Shown here: positions 50,606-59,325 of the stretch, in pieces
How the letters are laid out: every line of letters starts with the position of its first letter
How positions within the stretch are numbered: the first letter of the stretch is position 1
Origin: Bog-473 sp963717455
Lineage (GTDB): Bacteria > Actinomycetota > Acidimicrobiia > Acidimicrobiales > RAAP-2
Direction: 5' to 3'
Assembly: GCA_963717455.1 (NCBI GenBank)
Contig: OY970336.1
Coordinates: 4,836,001 to 4,900,000 of the forward strand
Length of the DNA stretch: 64,000 nt
Notes under the pieces: generated by a model
Told to the model about the DNA's origin: nothing
Seen by the model: only the letters and a program-made list of their open reading frames with translations
The model's database searches: none
Program-made: the position numbers and the translations under genes

Positions 50606-51705
50606 TCGAGCAACCCAGCGTCGTTGAGGAGGTCCGTGAAGAGATGGACCTCGGGCGGTACGGGTGCGCCGGACGGGCGGCACCGGACGAGGGGCCGGGC
50701 GGCCGCTGCCGCGACATCCAGCGCGGTATCGGCGGCGCGACCGAAGACGACCCAGCCCTGCTGCCATCGCTCGAGCGTCGGGTTGGCGGCGACGGCACTC
50801 GCCACCGAGGAGAGCGCAGCGAAGGCGCGATCCCCGCGCTCGGGCAGAACGAACGCCTCGGGATCCGCCAGCACCTCTTCGGGATCGGGCAGGTCAGCCT
50901 CGACCAGCCAGGTGAGAAGCTCGATTCCTGGACCCTGCCCCACAGCGCCCCGCACGAGGAGCGAGCGCACGAGATCGTCCGTTCCGGCCGCGTGCGCGGC
51001 ACCGAGCAGCGTCGCCGCCATGTCCCAGCTCCGAGGGCTGGGCCACGCCCTTCCCGCCGTAGCCGCATCGTCGGGGACCTCGACGGCCAGCGTCGGTCGC
51101 ACCCGGATGAAGCCACCAACCCAGCTGCGGGCCACTGCGATCCAGCGCTCCCAGCCGTCGGGCAGCACCGGGATTCGTGGGGCGGGCCACCCACCAGAGA
51201 GGCCGTCAGCAACCGCTCTCCCGTCAACGGCCCAGTCGAGGTGACAGAAGCGGTTGGCCAGCGGGGCCGAGAGCTCCCACCCCGACGCCGCCTGCTCCGG
51301 AGGGTTGGCGGCTGCCACCACGGCGACGCCGGCAGGGAGGTCGAGATCCCCCACCGTCCGCTCGAGCACGACACGGAGGAGCGCCGCCTGCACGGCCGGC
51401 GGCGCGGTCGAGATCTCGTCGAAGAACAGGACCCCGCTCCCTTCTGCGGCCAGGCGCTGGGCCCACCTGGGCGGGGCGAAGTCGACCCGGGGGTACCCGC
51501 CGTCATGGTTGACGATCGGCAGGCCGGCGAAGTCAGAGGGTTCGCGGATGGAGGCGATCACGGTCTCAGACGGCAGCCCGATGGCGTCTGCGAGGGCCCT
51601 GATCACCGACGTCTTGCCCGTCCCCGGCGATCCCCAGAGCAGGACGGGCACGCGGACGCAGACCGCGAGCGCGAGCGCCTCGACCACGGCAGCCTGCTCA
51701 TCCAT
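50602..51705 (-). CDS. MoxR-family AAA+ ATPase
   Basis: 367 aa. Walker A G25-S-P-G-T-G-K-T32, Walker B V-L-F-F-D-E-I-S, and sensor A-A-N-P-P-E-Q with the arginine in A-N-R-F. MoxR proteins remodel or load metals into partner complexes together with VWA proteins; the overlapping downstream gene is such a partner. The ATG follows a GGGGGG tract. Its 40-base gap to the divergent unknown gene pair probably holds promoters for both directions. Confidence 0.9.
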   Translation of the reverse strand: MDEQAAVVEALALAVCVRVPVLLWGSPGTGKTSVIRALADAIGLPSETVIASIREPSDFAGLPIVNHDGGYPRVDFAPPRWAQRLAAEGSGVLFFDEISTAPPAVQAALLRVVLERTVGDLDLPAGVAVVAAANPPEQAASGWELSAPLANRFCHLDWAVDGRAVADGLSGGWPAPRIPVLPDGWERWIAVARSWVGGFIRVRPTLAVEVPDDAATAGRAWPSPRSWDMAATLLGAAHAAGTDDLVRSLLVRGAVGQGPGIELLTWLVEADLPDPEEVLADPEAFVLPERGDRAFAALSSVASAVAANPTLERWQQGWVVFGRAADTALDVAAAAARPLVRCRPSGAPVPPEVHLFTDLLNDAGLLD

Positions 51706-51745
51706 CCCCCCAGTCTGGCCGTGCCGCGCCGTGGGATGCTGTGGC

Positions 51746-53035
51746 GTGGGCCGGTCCACGGATCCAGAGACCTACTTGCGCCTCGCGTGCGAGCGCATCC
51801 TGCTCTCCCAGGGCCGGAACAACGGGATGCAAGACGGGATCGGGCCCGCGGTCATCAGCCGCGCTCTCGCCGCATCCGGGACCCTGCGTCAAGAAACGGC
51901 CCAATCGGTCCTCGACGAGTACGAGCTGGCCATGGGCCTCCGTTCCCAGCAGGGGGGCCGCATGCTGATGCATCGCAGGTCCATGGTTCGGGGTGAACGC
52001 CAGCGGCTCTCCGTGGAGCGGGTTGCTGTCTGTGCGTGCGAGATCGAACGACCAGGCGCGCAATGGAGCCTTGAACGGGTCCTGTTCACCGCCGAAGCGA
52101 CGCACCTCGACCTCACGGGGACGGGCCCCGCCGCGCAAGGGGGGCGCACCGGGCGCCGCGGGGGCCTCGTGCGACACAACATGGCAATGCGGCCGCCACA
52201 GCCGCCCCATCCCCAGACTTTGGCGCTGGCAGACGACCATGGGACCGGGGCCACCGCTCGGGTCGGGCAGTCGAGGTGGGGCGGCGGATCGTGGGAGGCG
52301 AGCTACATCAGCGATGCCCCGCTCTCGCCAGACACGGAGTGGATCGAAGTCGACGGGACCCGCATCGAGCTGCCGCAGCGGCAGCCCGCACCGGAAGTCC
52401 ACATGGAGGAGATCGAGCCGATGGATCCGCTCCGGGCCATGCTCTACGGCGAGATCTTGAGCACCGACCGTCGCCACGGCGGCGACGACACGTTCGAGAT
52501 CGTGTGCCAGACGCTCGTCGCCATCGGCGCGCTCGACGAGGACGACCCCGTGCTGGTCGAGGTCCGCCGGATCGCAGGCGCGGTCGCCGGCGCGGCGCCG
52601 GTGCCCGGACTCCCCGAGCCCTGGGCCTCCCTGCTGGGGCGGTACTCCAAGGCGGACGGGCGGACCGGGAGTCTCGCCATCGGCGCAGTCATCGACGATC
52701 TTGACGGGTTCTCGATCCGACTCGACATGCTCACCTCCGAGCAGACATCGTTCTCTATCTCGCTCGCCATGTCCCCGGGGACCCCACTCCTCAGGCATTT
52801 CCCGGGAGCGATCCTCGAACCCTCTCCGATCACCTGGTGGGCCGAAGACGACCGGATGAACGCCTACGTCGCCTTCTCCGACCGAGGTGGCGGCGGCGGG
52901 AACGTCGCTGAGGGCCAGGTGACCTCACTGGCCGCGCTCGACCCGAAGGCGACCCTGCTCCGGTTGCTCCCCACGGCATCGAGCTGCCGGGCGGTCGTGA
53001 CGATACCCCTGGCCCCTCTCGGAGGCGCAGGGTGA
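51746..53035 (+). CDS. Uncharacterised protein of the MoxR-VWA locus (A)
   Basis: 429 residues, not recognised. The N-terminal helical region (D-P-E-T-Y-L-R-L-A-C-E-R-I-L-L, about 5-60) is followed by a predicted beta-rich body with W-I-E-V-D-G-T-R-I-E-L-P and a C-terminal part ending in T-I-P-L-A-P-L-G-G-A-G. No signal peptide or membrane helix, so cytoplasmic. GTG start; the stop overlaps the next start by four bases. Divergent from the MoxR gene. Confidence 0.65.
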   Translation: MGRSTDPETYLRLACERILLSQGRNNGMQDGIGPAVISRALAASGTLRQETAQSVLDEYELAMGLRSQQGGRMLMHRRSMVRGERQRLSVERVAVCACEIERPGAQWSLERVLFTAEATHLDLTGTGPAAQGGRTGRRGGLVRHNMAMRPPQPPHPQTLALADDHGTGATARVGQSRWGGGSWEASYISDAPLSPDTEWIEVDGTRIELPQRQPAPEVHMEEIEPMDPLRAMLYGEILSTDRRHGGDDTFEIVCQTLVAIGALDEDDPVLVEVRRIAGAVAGAAPVPGLPEPWASLLGRYSKADGRTGSLAIGAVIDDLDGFSIRLDMLTSEQTSFSISLAMSPGTPLLRHFPGAILEPSPITWWAEDDRMNAYVAFSDRGGGGGNVAEGQVTSLAALDPKATLLRLLPTASSCRAVVTIPLAPLGGAG

Positions 53036-53913
53036 CGCCAGGCCTCCGTGAGCTCCCTTCGGCCCTCGCCCGGGTCACCTGCTCCGGCGAGAGACACCGC
53101 ATCCGCTGGGAGGGGGGCGACCTGGTTGCGCTCGACCATGACGATCCCGAGGGCGAGCGGGCGCTCGCCGCCCTCGGGGGAACGAGCTGCGCCTGCCTTG
53201 ACGTGCTCGGCGCGTGGGCGCGCCAGAGGGAGAACCCGGGCCTGCTCTCTGCCCTCAGCCGTGGATCCCAGGATCCGGTACAGACCGAGGGCTTCCGGGC
53301 CGGCCCGTTCCCCTACCCGGTCGCCAGCGGCCCGCGCAATGTCGTGCTGGCCGCTCGCGGTGGCGCCGGCATGTGGCATGGCATGGCACCGATGGTCAGC
53401 AGCGTCTCGGTCACGGGCGTCGCGGTTCCTGGTGGCGCCGTGGGTGGGCACGCGAGCCCGTCGTCCACGCGTGAGGAAGACGTGGCGCTCCTCGCCGGCC
53501 TCGGACACGAGCTGACCCTCCGCATGGCGGCCACCGTCACCGCTGTGCTCCTCGACCGAATGGCAGGTCCGGACGGGCCCGCTGCCCGACCAGTGCTCGA
53601 GGCGTCGCTGTTCGGACGGGCGTCATGTGCGCTGCGGGCATGGCTGGGAGCCCCGGATCTGGTCGTCGAGCTCGAGGTGGTCGAACCGGGCGCTGACGCG
53701 AGCCTCGAGGGAGACGCGAGCGGCCCCATCCGCGTGAAGTTGCCCCTTGCATGGGTGATGACCGTCTGGGGCCGCGACCTGACGCTGGTGGCTGGGCGCT
53801 TCTGCATCGGCCTATTCGAATCAAATGGGCGCCGCGCCACACTGATGAGCATCGGCTCCGACCTCGGCCCACCGAAGCCCCTCCTCATCGAAACCCCCGA
53901 GGACGAGGGGTAA
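53032..53913 (+). CDS. Uncharacterised protein of the MoxR-VWA locus (B)
   Basis: 293 residues, not recognised. A beta-rich N-terminal region is followed by a helical stretch with T-L-R-M-A-A-T-V-T-A-V-L-L-D-R-M, then strands such as L-V-V-E-L-E-V-V-E-P-G. It is cytoplasmic as far as can be seen. The GTGA overlap with gene A shows they are made together. Confidence 0.65.
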   Translation: MTPGLRELPSALARVTCSGERHRIRWEGGDLVALDHDDPEGERALAALGGTSCACLDVLGAWARQRENPGLLSALSRGSQDPVQTEGFRAGPFPYPVASGPRNVVLAARGGAGMWHGMAPMVSSVSVTGVAVPGGAVGGHASPSSTREEDVALLAGLGHELTLRMAATVTAVLLDRMAGPDGPAARPVLEASLFGRASCALRAWLGAPDLVVELEVVEPGADASLEGDASGPIRVKLPLAWVMTVWGRDLTLVAGRFCIGLFESNGRRATLMSIGSDLGPPKPLLIETPEDEG

Positions 53914-53916
53914 GGG

Positions 53917-53942
53917 CTCCCCCCGGGACTACCGTCGGGGAG
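53917..53942. terminator. CTCCCC...GGGGAG hairpin between convergent genes
   Basis: Six-base-pair stem with a 14-base loop in the 62-base gap between the unknown pair and the acyl-CoA dehydrogenase gene. No T-run, so a weak terminator candidate. Confidence 0.3.
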
Positions 53943-53975
53943 GTCGACGAGAACCGGGACGAAGGCTCAGTGGGA

Positions 53976-55190
53976 TCACTTGATGTGGATCCCCGAGATG
54001 GCCCGGCTGATCACCAGCCGCTGGATCTCCGAGGTCCCCTCGAAGATGGTGTAGATCTTCGAGTCGCGGTGCCACTGCTCGACGGGGTACTCACGGACGT
54101 AGCCGTAGCCGCCGAGGATCTGAATGGCCTGCTCCGTCACCCACACTGCGTTCTCGCCGGCGTAGAGCTTGGACATGGAGCCCTCGCCGTTCTCGAACTT
54201 CTTGCCGGTGCTCGCCATGTTGGCGGCCCGGTGCACGAGCAGGCGGGCGGCATCGGTGTGCATCTTCATGTCGGCCAGCTTGAAGGCGATCGCCTGGTTC
54301 TCGATGATGGCCCGGCCGAACTGCTTGCGCTCCTTGGCGTAGTCGAGCGCGTACTCGTAGGCGGCCCGGGCGATGCCGACGGCCTGGGCGCCCACGATCG
54401 GGCGTGAGGCCTCGAAGGTCGCCATGGCGGCCTGGGTCGAGGTCTTCTTGCCCTCCCTGGCCCGGGCCAGGCGCTCGTCGAGCTTCTCCTTGCCACCGAG
54501 GAGGCAGCGACCCGGGACCCGGCAATCGTCGAGGACGACCTCGGCGGTGTGCGAGGCCCGGATGCCCATCTTCTTGAACTTCTGCCCCTGGGAGATCCCG
54601 GGCGTGCCCTCGGGCACGACGAAGCTGGCCTGGCCGCGGCTGCCGAGCGACGGGTCGACCGAGAGCACGAGCACGTGCGTGTTGGCGATGCCGCCGTTGG
54701 TGATCCAGGTCTTGGTGCCGTTCAGGACCCATTCGTCCTTGGCCTCGTCGTAGACGGCCCGTGACTTGAGGGACGACACGTCGGACCCGGCGTCGGGCTC
54801 CGACACGCCGAACGCGGCCAGCTTCACGTCGTCAGGGCTGCCGAAGCACTGGGGGATCCACTCGCCGATCTGCTCGGGGGTGCCGTTGGCGAAGATCCCG
54901 GCCACGGCCAGGGTGGAGCCGAAGATGGCGAGCGCGATGCCGGCGTCACCCCAGCTCATCTCCTCGTTGACGAGGCACATGAGGAGGCCGGTCGGGTCGG
55001 AGAAGCACTGGGCGATGAAGTCGAAGGAGTAGAGCCCGTTCTTGGCGGCCTCCTCGATGATCGGCCACGGGGTCTCTTCCCGCTCGTCCCACTCCCGGCC
55101 GGCGGGGCGGACGACGTTCTCCGCGAACTCGTGGACCCACTTCTGAATCTGGAGCTGGTCCTCGTTCAACTCGAGCGAGTAGTCGGACAT
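53976..55190 (-). CDS. Acyl-CoA dehydrogenase
   Basis: 404-residue FAD flavoenzyme that introduces the alpha-beta double bond in acyl-CoA and hands electrons to ETF (etfBA at 17-19 kb). F-G-V-S-E-P-D-A-G-S-D and W-I-T-N-G-G are the FAD/substrate loops. Q-I-L-G-G-Y-G-Y leads to the base Glu384 in I-F-E-G-T-S-E-I-Q. The control region upstream contains a perfect 6-4-6 palindrome. Chain-length specificity cannot be read from sequence. Confidence 0.95.
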   Translation of the reverse strand: MSDYSLELNEDQLQIQKWVHEFAENVVRPAGREWDEREETPWPIIEEAAKNGLYSFDFIAQCFSDPTGLLMCLVNEEMSWGDAGIALAIFGSTLAVAGIFANGTPEQIGEWIPQCFGSPDDVKLAAFGVSEPDAGSDVSSLKSRAVYDEAKDEWVLNGTKTWITNGGIANTHVLVLSVDPSLGSRGQASFVVPEGTPGISQGQKFKKMGIRASHTAEVVLDDCRVPGRCLLGGKEKLDERLARAREGKKTSTQAAMATFEASRPIVGAQAVGIARAAYEYALDYAKERKQFGRAIIENQAIAFKLADMKMHTDAARLLVHRAANMASTGKKFENGEGSMSKLYAGENAVWVTEQAIQILGGYGYVREYPVEQWHRDSKIYTIFEGTSEIQRLVISRAISGIHIK

Positions 55191-55262
55191 GATGCGTGCG
55201 CCCTCCTTCGGGTTCCCCGGTCGCGACAGCAGTTGGCACGTGCCGCCCCCGACGGGTTCCTA

Positions 55263-55278
55263 GTTACTACAGAGTAAC
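55263..55278. promoter_or_regulatory. Palindrome GTTACT-ACAG-AGTAAC upstream of the acyl-CoA dehydrogenase
   Basis: Perfect six-base half-sites with a four-base spacer, 73 bases before the dehydrogenase ATG, in an AT-richer stretch. Typical size for a TetR-family operator; fatty-acid catabolism genes of actinobacteria are often under such repressors. Confidence 0.5.
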
Positions 55279-55343
55279 CTACGGGCCGGTAATCAGTCCA
55301 CCACTTGAGCATCTTGACGTCTGATCTGGGTTTTCTCCTGCGG

Positions 55344-56750
55344 TCAGCGGCGGATGGCGGTGCCCGTCGGCGTGTCCTCGACGGTCCACCCACGAGCCAC
55401 CAGCTCGTCGCGCAAGGCGTCGGCCCGGTCGAAGTCCCGGGCCCCGCGGGCCTCGTCGCGCTCGGCCACCAGGCGGGCCGACTCCTGGTCGATCTCGCCG
55501 CCCTCACCGTGCAGCGAGAGGCCCAGTGCCGCCAGCAGCACGGCCGCCGTGTGGGCCAAACGGCCGCCCTCGGCCTCGTCGCCGGCATCGGCCGCCGAAT
55601 GGGCCGCGGTCACCAGCTCGAAGATCGTGGCGAGGGCGCCCGGGGTGTCGAGGTCGTTGTCCATGCGTGAACGGAACGCCGCGACGGCGCCGGCGTCGAC
55701 GCCGGTGGCGGGGGGCGTGCCGTCGACGACGAAGCCGCCGTCGGTCTGCGCCAGCAGCTCCGCCACGTCGAAGGCCCCGAAGCGCCGGGCCAGCCCGTCC
55801 AGCCGGGTCAGTGCCTTCTCGGCGTCGGCGAGCGTGTCCGGCGTCACCTCGATCGGCGAGCGGTAGTGGGCCCGGAGCACGAGCACCCGGTAGGCGCGGG
55901 CGTCGCTGCGGGACAGGAGGTCGGGCAGCGTGGAGAAGTTGCCGAGGGACTTCGACATCTTGGTGCCCTCGACCTCCACCCAGCCGTGATGCATCCAGTG
56001 CCGGGCGAAAGCCTTGCCGTCGGCCACCGCCTGCGCCCGTTCGTTCTCGTGATGGGGGAACTTCAGGTCCTGGCCACCGCCGTGCAGGTCGAATCCCTCC
56101 CCCAAGAGGTCGAGCGACATGACGACGCACTCGGTGTGCCACCCGGGCCGGCCCCGCCCCCACCGCGAATCCCAGCTGGGTTCGCCCTCCTTCGCCTTCT
56201 TCCAGAGGGCGAAGTCGAGCGGTGAGCGCTTGTCCTCGTTCGCCTCGACCCTCGCCCCGGCCTGCAGCGACTCCAACGACTGCTGCGCGAGGAGGCCGTA
56301 CCCGTCGACCTTGGACACCTCGAGGTAGACGCCGTCGGGCGTCTCGTACGCCATTCCCCGGTCCATCAGCTCGCCCACGAGCGCGACCATCCGGTCGATG
56401 TACTCGGTGGCGTGCGGGATGTCCTGCGGACGCAGGTCGCCCAGGGCGTCCATCGACTCCCACCAGCGGGCTTCGAACTCGGCCGCCACGTCGGGCTCGG
56501 TGCGACCCAGGGCAGACGCCCGCTTGATGATGTTGTCGTCCACATCGGTGACGTTGGCCACGTGGTGCACGCGCAGTCCGGTGAAGCTCAGGTAGCGCCG
56601 CAGGATGTCGAAGGTCAGGTTGGCCCGTCCGTGCCCGATGTGCGGGAGGTCGTAGACCGTCGGGCCGCAGACGTACATGGACACCTCGCCGGCGGTCCGG
56701 AGCTCGAGCGGGCGGATGGTTCCCGTGGCGGTGTCGTAGAGGCGCAGCAC
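55344..56750 (-). CDS. cysS: Cysteine--tRNA ligase
   Basis: 468 aa. Zinc ligand Cys28, H37-I-G-H40 signature, W-H-T-E-C and H-H-E-N as further zinc ligands, and K-M-S-K-S. A full C-terminal helical region (about 390-468) is present. Length and C-terminus favour CysRS over the shorter mycothiol ligase MshC. The GTG start lies seven bases after a TACCGT box, so a leaderless mRNA is likely; the open frame extends through the antisense of valS but without similarity. Confidence 0.93.
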   Translation of the reverse strand: MLRLYDTATGTIRPLELRTAGEVSMYVCGPTVYDLPHIGHGRANLTFDILRRYLSFTGLRVHHVANVTDVDDNIIKRASALGRTEPDVAAEFEARWWESMDALGDLRPQDIPHATEYIDRMVALVGELMDRGMAYETPDGVYLEVSKVDGYGLLAQQSLESLQAGARVEANEDKRSPLDFALWKKAKEGEPSWDSRWGRGRPGWHTECVVMSLDLLGEGFDLHGGGQDLKFPHHENERAQAVADGKAFARHWMHHGWVEVEGTKMSKSLGNFSTLPDLLSRSDARAYRVLVLRAHYRSPIEVTPDTLADAEKALTRLDGLARRFGAFDVAELLAQTDGGFVVDGTPPATGVDAGAVAAFRSRMDNDLDTPGALATIFELVTAAHSAADAGDEAEGGRLAHTAAVLLAALGLSLHGEGGEIDQESARLVAERDEARGARDFDRADALRDELVARGWTVEDTPTGTAIRR

Positions 56751-56756
56751 CCCGGG

Positions 56757-56763
56757 TACGGTA
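56757..56763. promoter_or_regulatory. Symmetric -10 region shared by cysS and valS
   Basis: TACGGT on the plus strand (56757-56762) and TACCGT on the minus strand (56763-56758) overlap by six bases. The minus box is seven bases from the cysS GTG. The plus box is nine bases from the valS ATG. Only 21 bases separate the two start codons, so both promoters must share this spot and the transcripts must be leaderless or nearly so. Confidence 0.55.
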
Positions 56764-56771
56764 ACCCGATC

Positions 56772-59318
56772 ATGTCGACCCCCAGGACCGGTGCGCCTGA
56801 CGTCCCCGACAAGCCGACCCTCGACGGCCTCGAGGACCGGTGGGCCGCAGCCTGGGAGGAGACAGGCACCTACCGCTTCGAGGGGGGCGCCAGCCGCGCC
56901 GAGGTCTTCTCCATCGACACCCCGCCACCGACAGTGTCGGGCTCGCTCCACATGGGATCGGTCTTCGGCTACGTGCAGACCGACGCCATCGCGCGCTACC
57001 GGCGGATGCGGGGCTGGAAGCTCTTCTACCCGATGGGCTGGGACGACAACGGGCTGCCCACCGAGCGCCGAGTGCAGAACCACTTCGGGGTGACGTGCGA
57101 CCCGACGCTCGCCTACGACCCGGACTTCACGCTGCCCGAGGAGCCGGGCAAGGACGACGTCCCCGTGAGCCGGCCCAACTTCATCGCGCTGTGCGCCGAG
57201 CTGACCGCGGAGGACGAGCAGGCATTCGAGGACCTGTGGCGGCACATCGGGCTCTCGGTCGACTGGGGGCGCACGTACGCGACGATCGACGACCGAAGCC
57301 GGCGCACGAGCCAGCGCATGTTCCTGCGCAACCTGGCCCGGGGGGAGGCCTACTCCTCCGAGGCACCGACCCTGTGGGACGTCGACTACCAGACCGCCGT
57401 CGCCCAGGCCGAGATGGAGGATCGGGAACAGTCGGGCGCCTACCACCGGCTCCGCTTCAGCGACATCGAGGTAGAGACGACAAGGCCCGAGCTGATCGCC
57501 GCGTGCGTCGCGCTGGTCGCGCACCCCGACGACGAGCGCTACGCGGCGCGGTTCGGCACCACCGTGCGCACGCCGCTGTTCGGGGTCGAGGTGCCGGTGC
57601 TGGCCCACCCCCTCGCCGAGCCGGACAAGGGATCGGGCATCGCCATGATCTGCACGTTCGGTGACGTGACCGACGTCGTATGGTGGCGCGAGCTCGACCT
57701 CCCGACACGCAGCATCGTGACGAGGTCGGGCCGCATCACCGAGACCCCACCGCCCGACGTCCCCGACTCCGACGCCTGGCGCGCCATCGCCGGCCGTACT
57801 GTGAAGCAGGCCCAGCGCGCGATGGTCGAGATGCTGGCCGCCTCGGGGGACATGGTCGGCGATCCCCGCCCCATCACGCACCCGGTGAAGTTCTACGAGA
57901 AGGGCGACCGCCCGCTCGAGATCGTCACCAGCCGCCAGTGGTTCATCCGCAACGGCGGACGGGACGAGACACTGCGCCGCGAGCTCCTAGAGCGGGCCAG
58001 GCAGCTCGACTGGCACCCGCCGTACATGAAGGTGCGCTACGACGACTGGGTCAACGGCTTGAACGGCGACTGGCTGGTGAGCCGTCAGCGCTTCTTCGGG
58101 GTTCCCATCCCGGTCTGGTACCCCCTCGACGCCGAGGGGCAGCCGGACTACGGCGCGCCCATCGTGCCCGAGGAGGCGAGCCTGCCCATCGACCCGACGA
58201 CCGACGTGCCCCGCGGCTACGAGGCCGCACAGCGCGGCGCGCCCGGCGGCTTCGCCGGCGATCCCGACATCATGGACACCTGGGCCACGTCGTCGGTGAC
58301 CCCCCAGATCGCCTGTGGGTGGGAGGACGACCCGGACCTCTTCGCGGCAACCTTCCCGATGGACCTGCGCCCGCAGGGGCCCGAGATCATCCGCACCTGG
58401 CTCTTCGCCACGTTGTTGCGCTCGCACCTGGAGCATCACACGCTGCCATGGACCCACACGACGATCAACGGCTGGATCCTCGACCCGGACCGCAAGAAGA
58501 TGTCAAAGTCGAAGGGCAACGTCGTCACGCCCATGGCGATGCTCGAGGAGTTCGGCTCCGACGCCGTGCGCTACTGGGCCTGCAACGGGCGACCCGGGAC
58601 GGACACCGCGCTCGACACCGGCGTCATGAAGATCGGGCGCCGCCTGGCGATCAAGATCCTCAACGCGTCGAAGTTCGCGCTGGGCCGGCTCGGCGAGGGC
58701 CCCGTACCGGGGATCGAAGCCGTGCGAGAGCCACTGGACGCCGCGCTGCTGGCGCAGCTGGCCGCGCTGGTGGAGGCGGCCACAGCCGCCCACGAGGGCT
58801 TTGACTACGCCCGCGCGCTCGAGATCACCGAGACCTTCTTCTGGTCCTTCTGCGACGACTACGTCGAGTTGGTCAAGACGCGGGCCTACGGAGAAGGCGA
58901 CCCGGCCGGAGCGGACTCGGCACGGGCGACGCTGGCCGTGGCCCTCTCCGCGCTGCACCGCCTCTTCGCACCGTTCCTGCCCTTCGTCACCGAGGAGGTC
59001 TGGAGCTGGTGGCAGGAAGGATCGGTGCACCGGGCGCCCTGGCCCGACAGCACGGAGATCGGGAACGGCGCGGGTGGCGACGCGAGGGTGCTCACGGTGG
59101 CGGCCGAGGTGTTGGGCGCCGTCCGCCGCGAGAAGACGGCGCACAAGCGCTCCATGCGGGCACGGGTGGCGCGCCTGACGGTCATCGGGCCGACAGCCAC
59201 GCTGGCCGCGTTGGAGGCAGCCCGCGGCGACCTCGTCGACGCCGGTGGGGTGGACCAGCTGGTCCTGGCGGAGGGCGACACGCTCTCGGTGGAGGTGGTG
59301 CTCGCCCACGAGGCCTGA
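56772..59318 (+). CDS. valS: Valine--tRNA ligase
   Basis: 848 aa, class I synthetase with CP1 editing insertion. The HIGH motif reads H60-M-G-S63, with Ser in place of the last His; K576-M-S-K-S580 is intact. P-P-P-T-V-S-G-S-L and W-D-D-N-G-L-P-T-E-R-R are typical of the actinobacterial/archaeal-type ValRS. The C-terminal coiled coil of E. coli ValRS is very short. Start fixed by the -10 box and by the N-terminal homology. Divergent from cysS. Confidence 0.95.
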   Translation: MSTPRTGAPDVPDKPTLDGLEDRWAAAWEETGTYRFEGGASRAEVFSIDTPPPTVSGSLHMGSVFGYVQTDAIARYRRMRGWKLFYPMGWDDNGLPTERRVQNHFGVTCDPTLAYDPDFTLPEEPGKDDVPVSRPNFIALCAELTAEDEQAFEDLWRHIGLSVDWGRTYATIDDRSRRTSQRMFLRNLARGEAYSSEAPTLWDVDYQTAVAQAEMEDREQSGAYHRLRFSDIEVETTRPELIAACVALVAHPDDERYAARFGTTVRTPLFGVEVPVLAHPLAEPDKGSGIAMICTFGDVTDVVWWRELDLPTRSIVTRSGRITETPPPDVPDSDAWRAIAGRTVKQAQRAMVEMLAASGDMVGDPRPITHPVKFYEKGDRPLEIVTSRQWFIRNGGRDETLRRELLERARQLDWHPPYMKVRYDDWVNGLNGDWLVSRQRFFGVPIPVWYPLDAEGQPDYGAPIVPEEASLPIDPTTDVPRGYEAAQRGAPGGFAGDPDIMDTWATSSVTPQIACGWEDDPDLFAATFPMDLRPQGPEIIRTWLFATLLRSHLEHHTLPWTHTTINGWILDPDRKKMSKSKGNVVTPMAMLEEFGSDAVRYWACNGRPGTDTALDTGVMKIGRRLAIKILNASKFALGRLGEGPVPGIEAVREPLDAALLAQLAALVEAATAAHEGFDYARALEITETFFWSFCDDYVELVKTRAYGEGDPAGADSARATLAVALSALHRLFAPFLPFVTEEVWSWWQEGSVHRAPWPDSTEIGNGAGGDARVLTVAAEVLGAVRREKTAHKRSMRARVARLTVIGPTATLAALEAARGDLVDAGGVDQLVLAEGDTLSVEVVLAHEA

Positions 59319-59325
59319 CCCAGGG

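Noticed and set aside
55344..56750. Mycothiol ligase MshC instead of CysRS
   Set aside because: Length and the complete C-terminal helical region fit CysRS; MshC is shorter.
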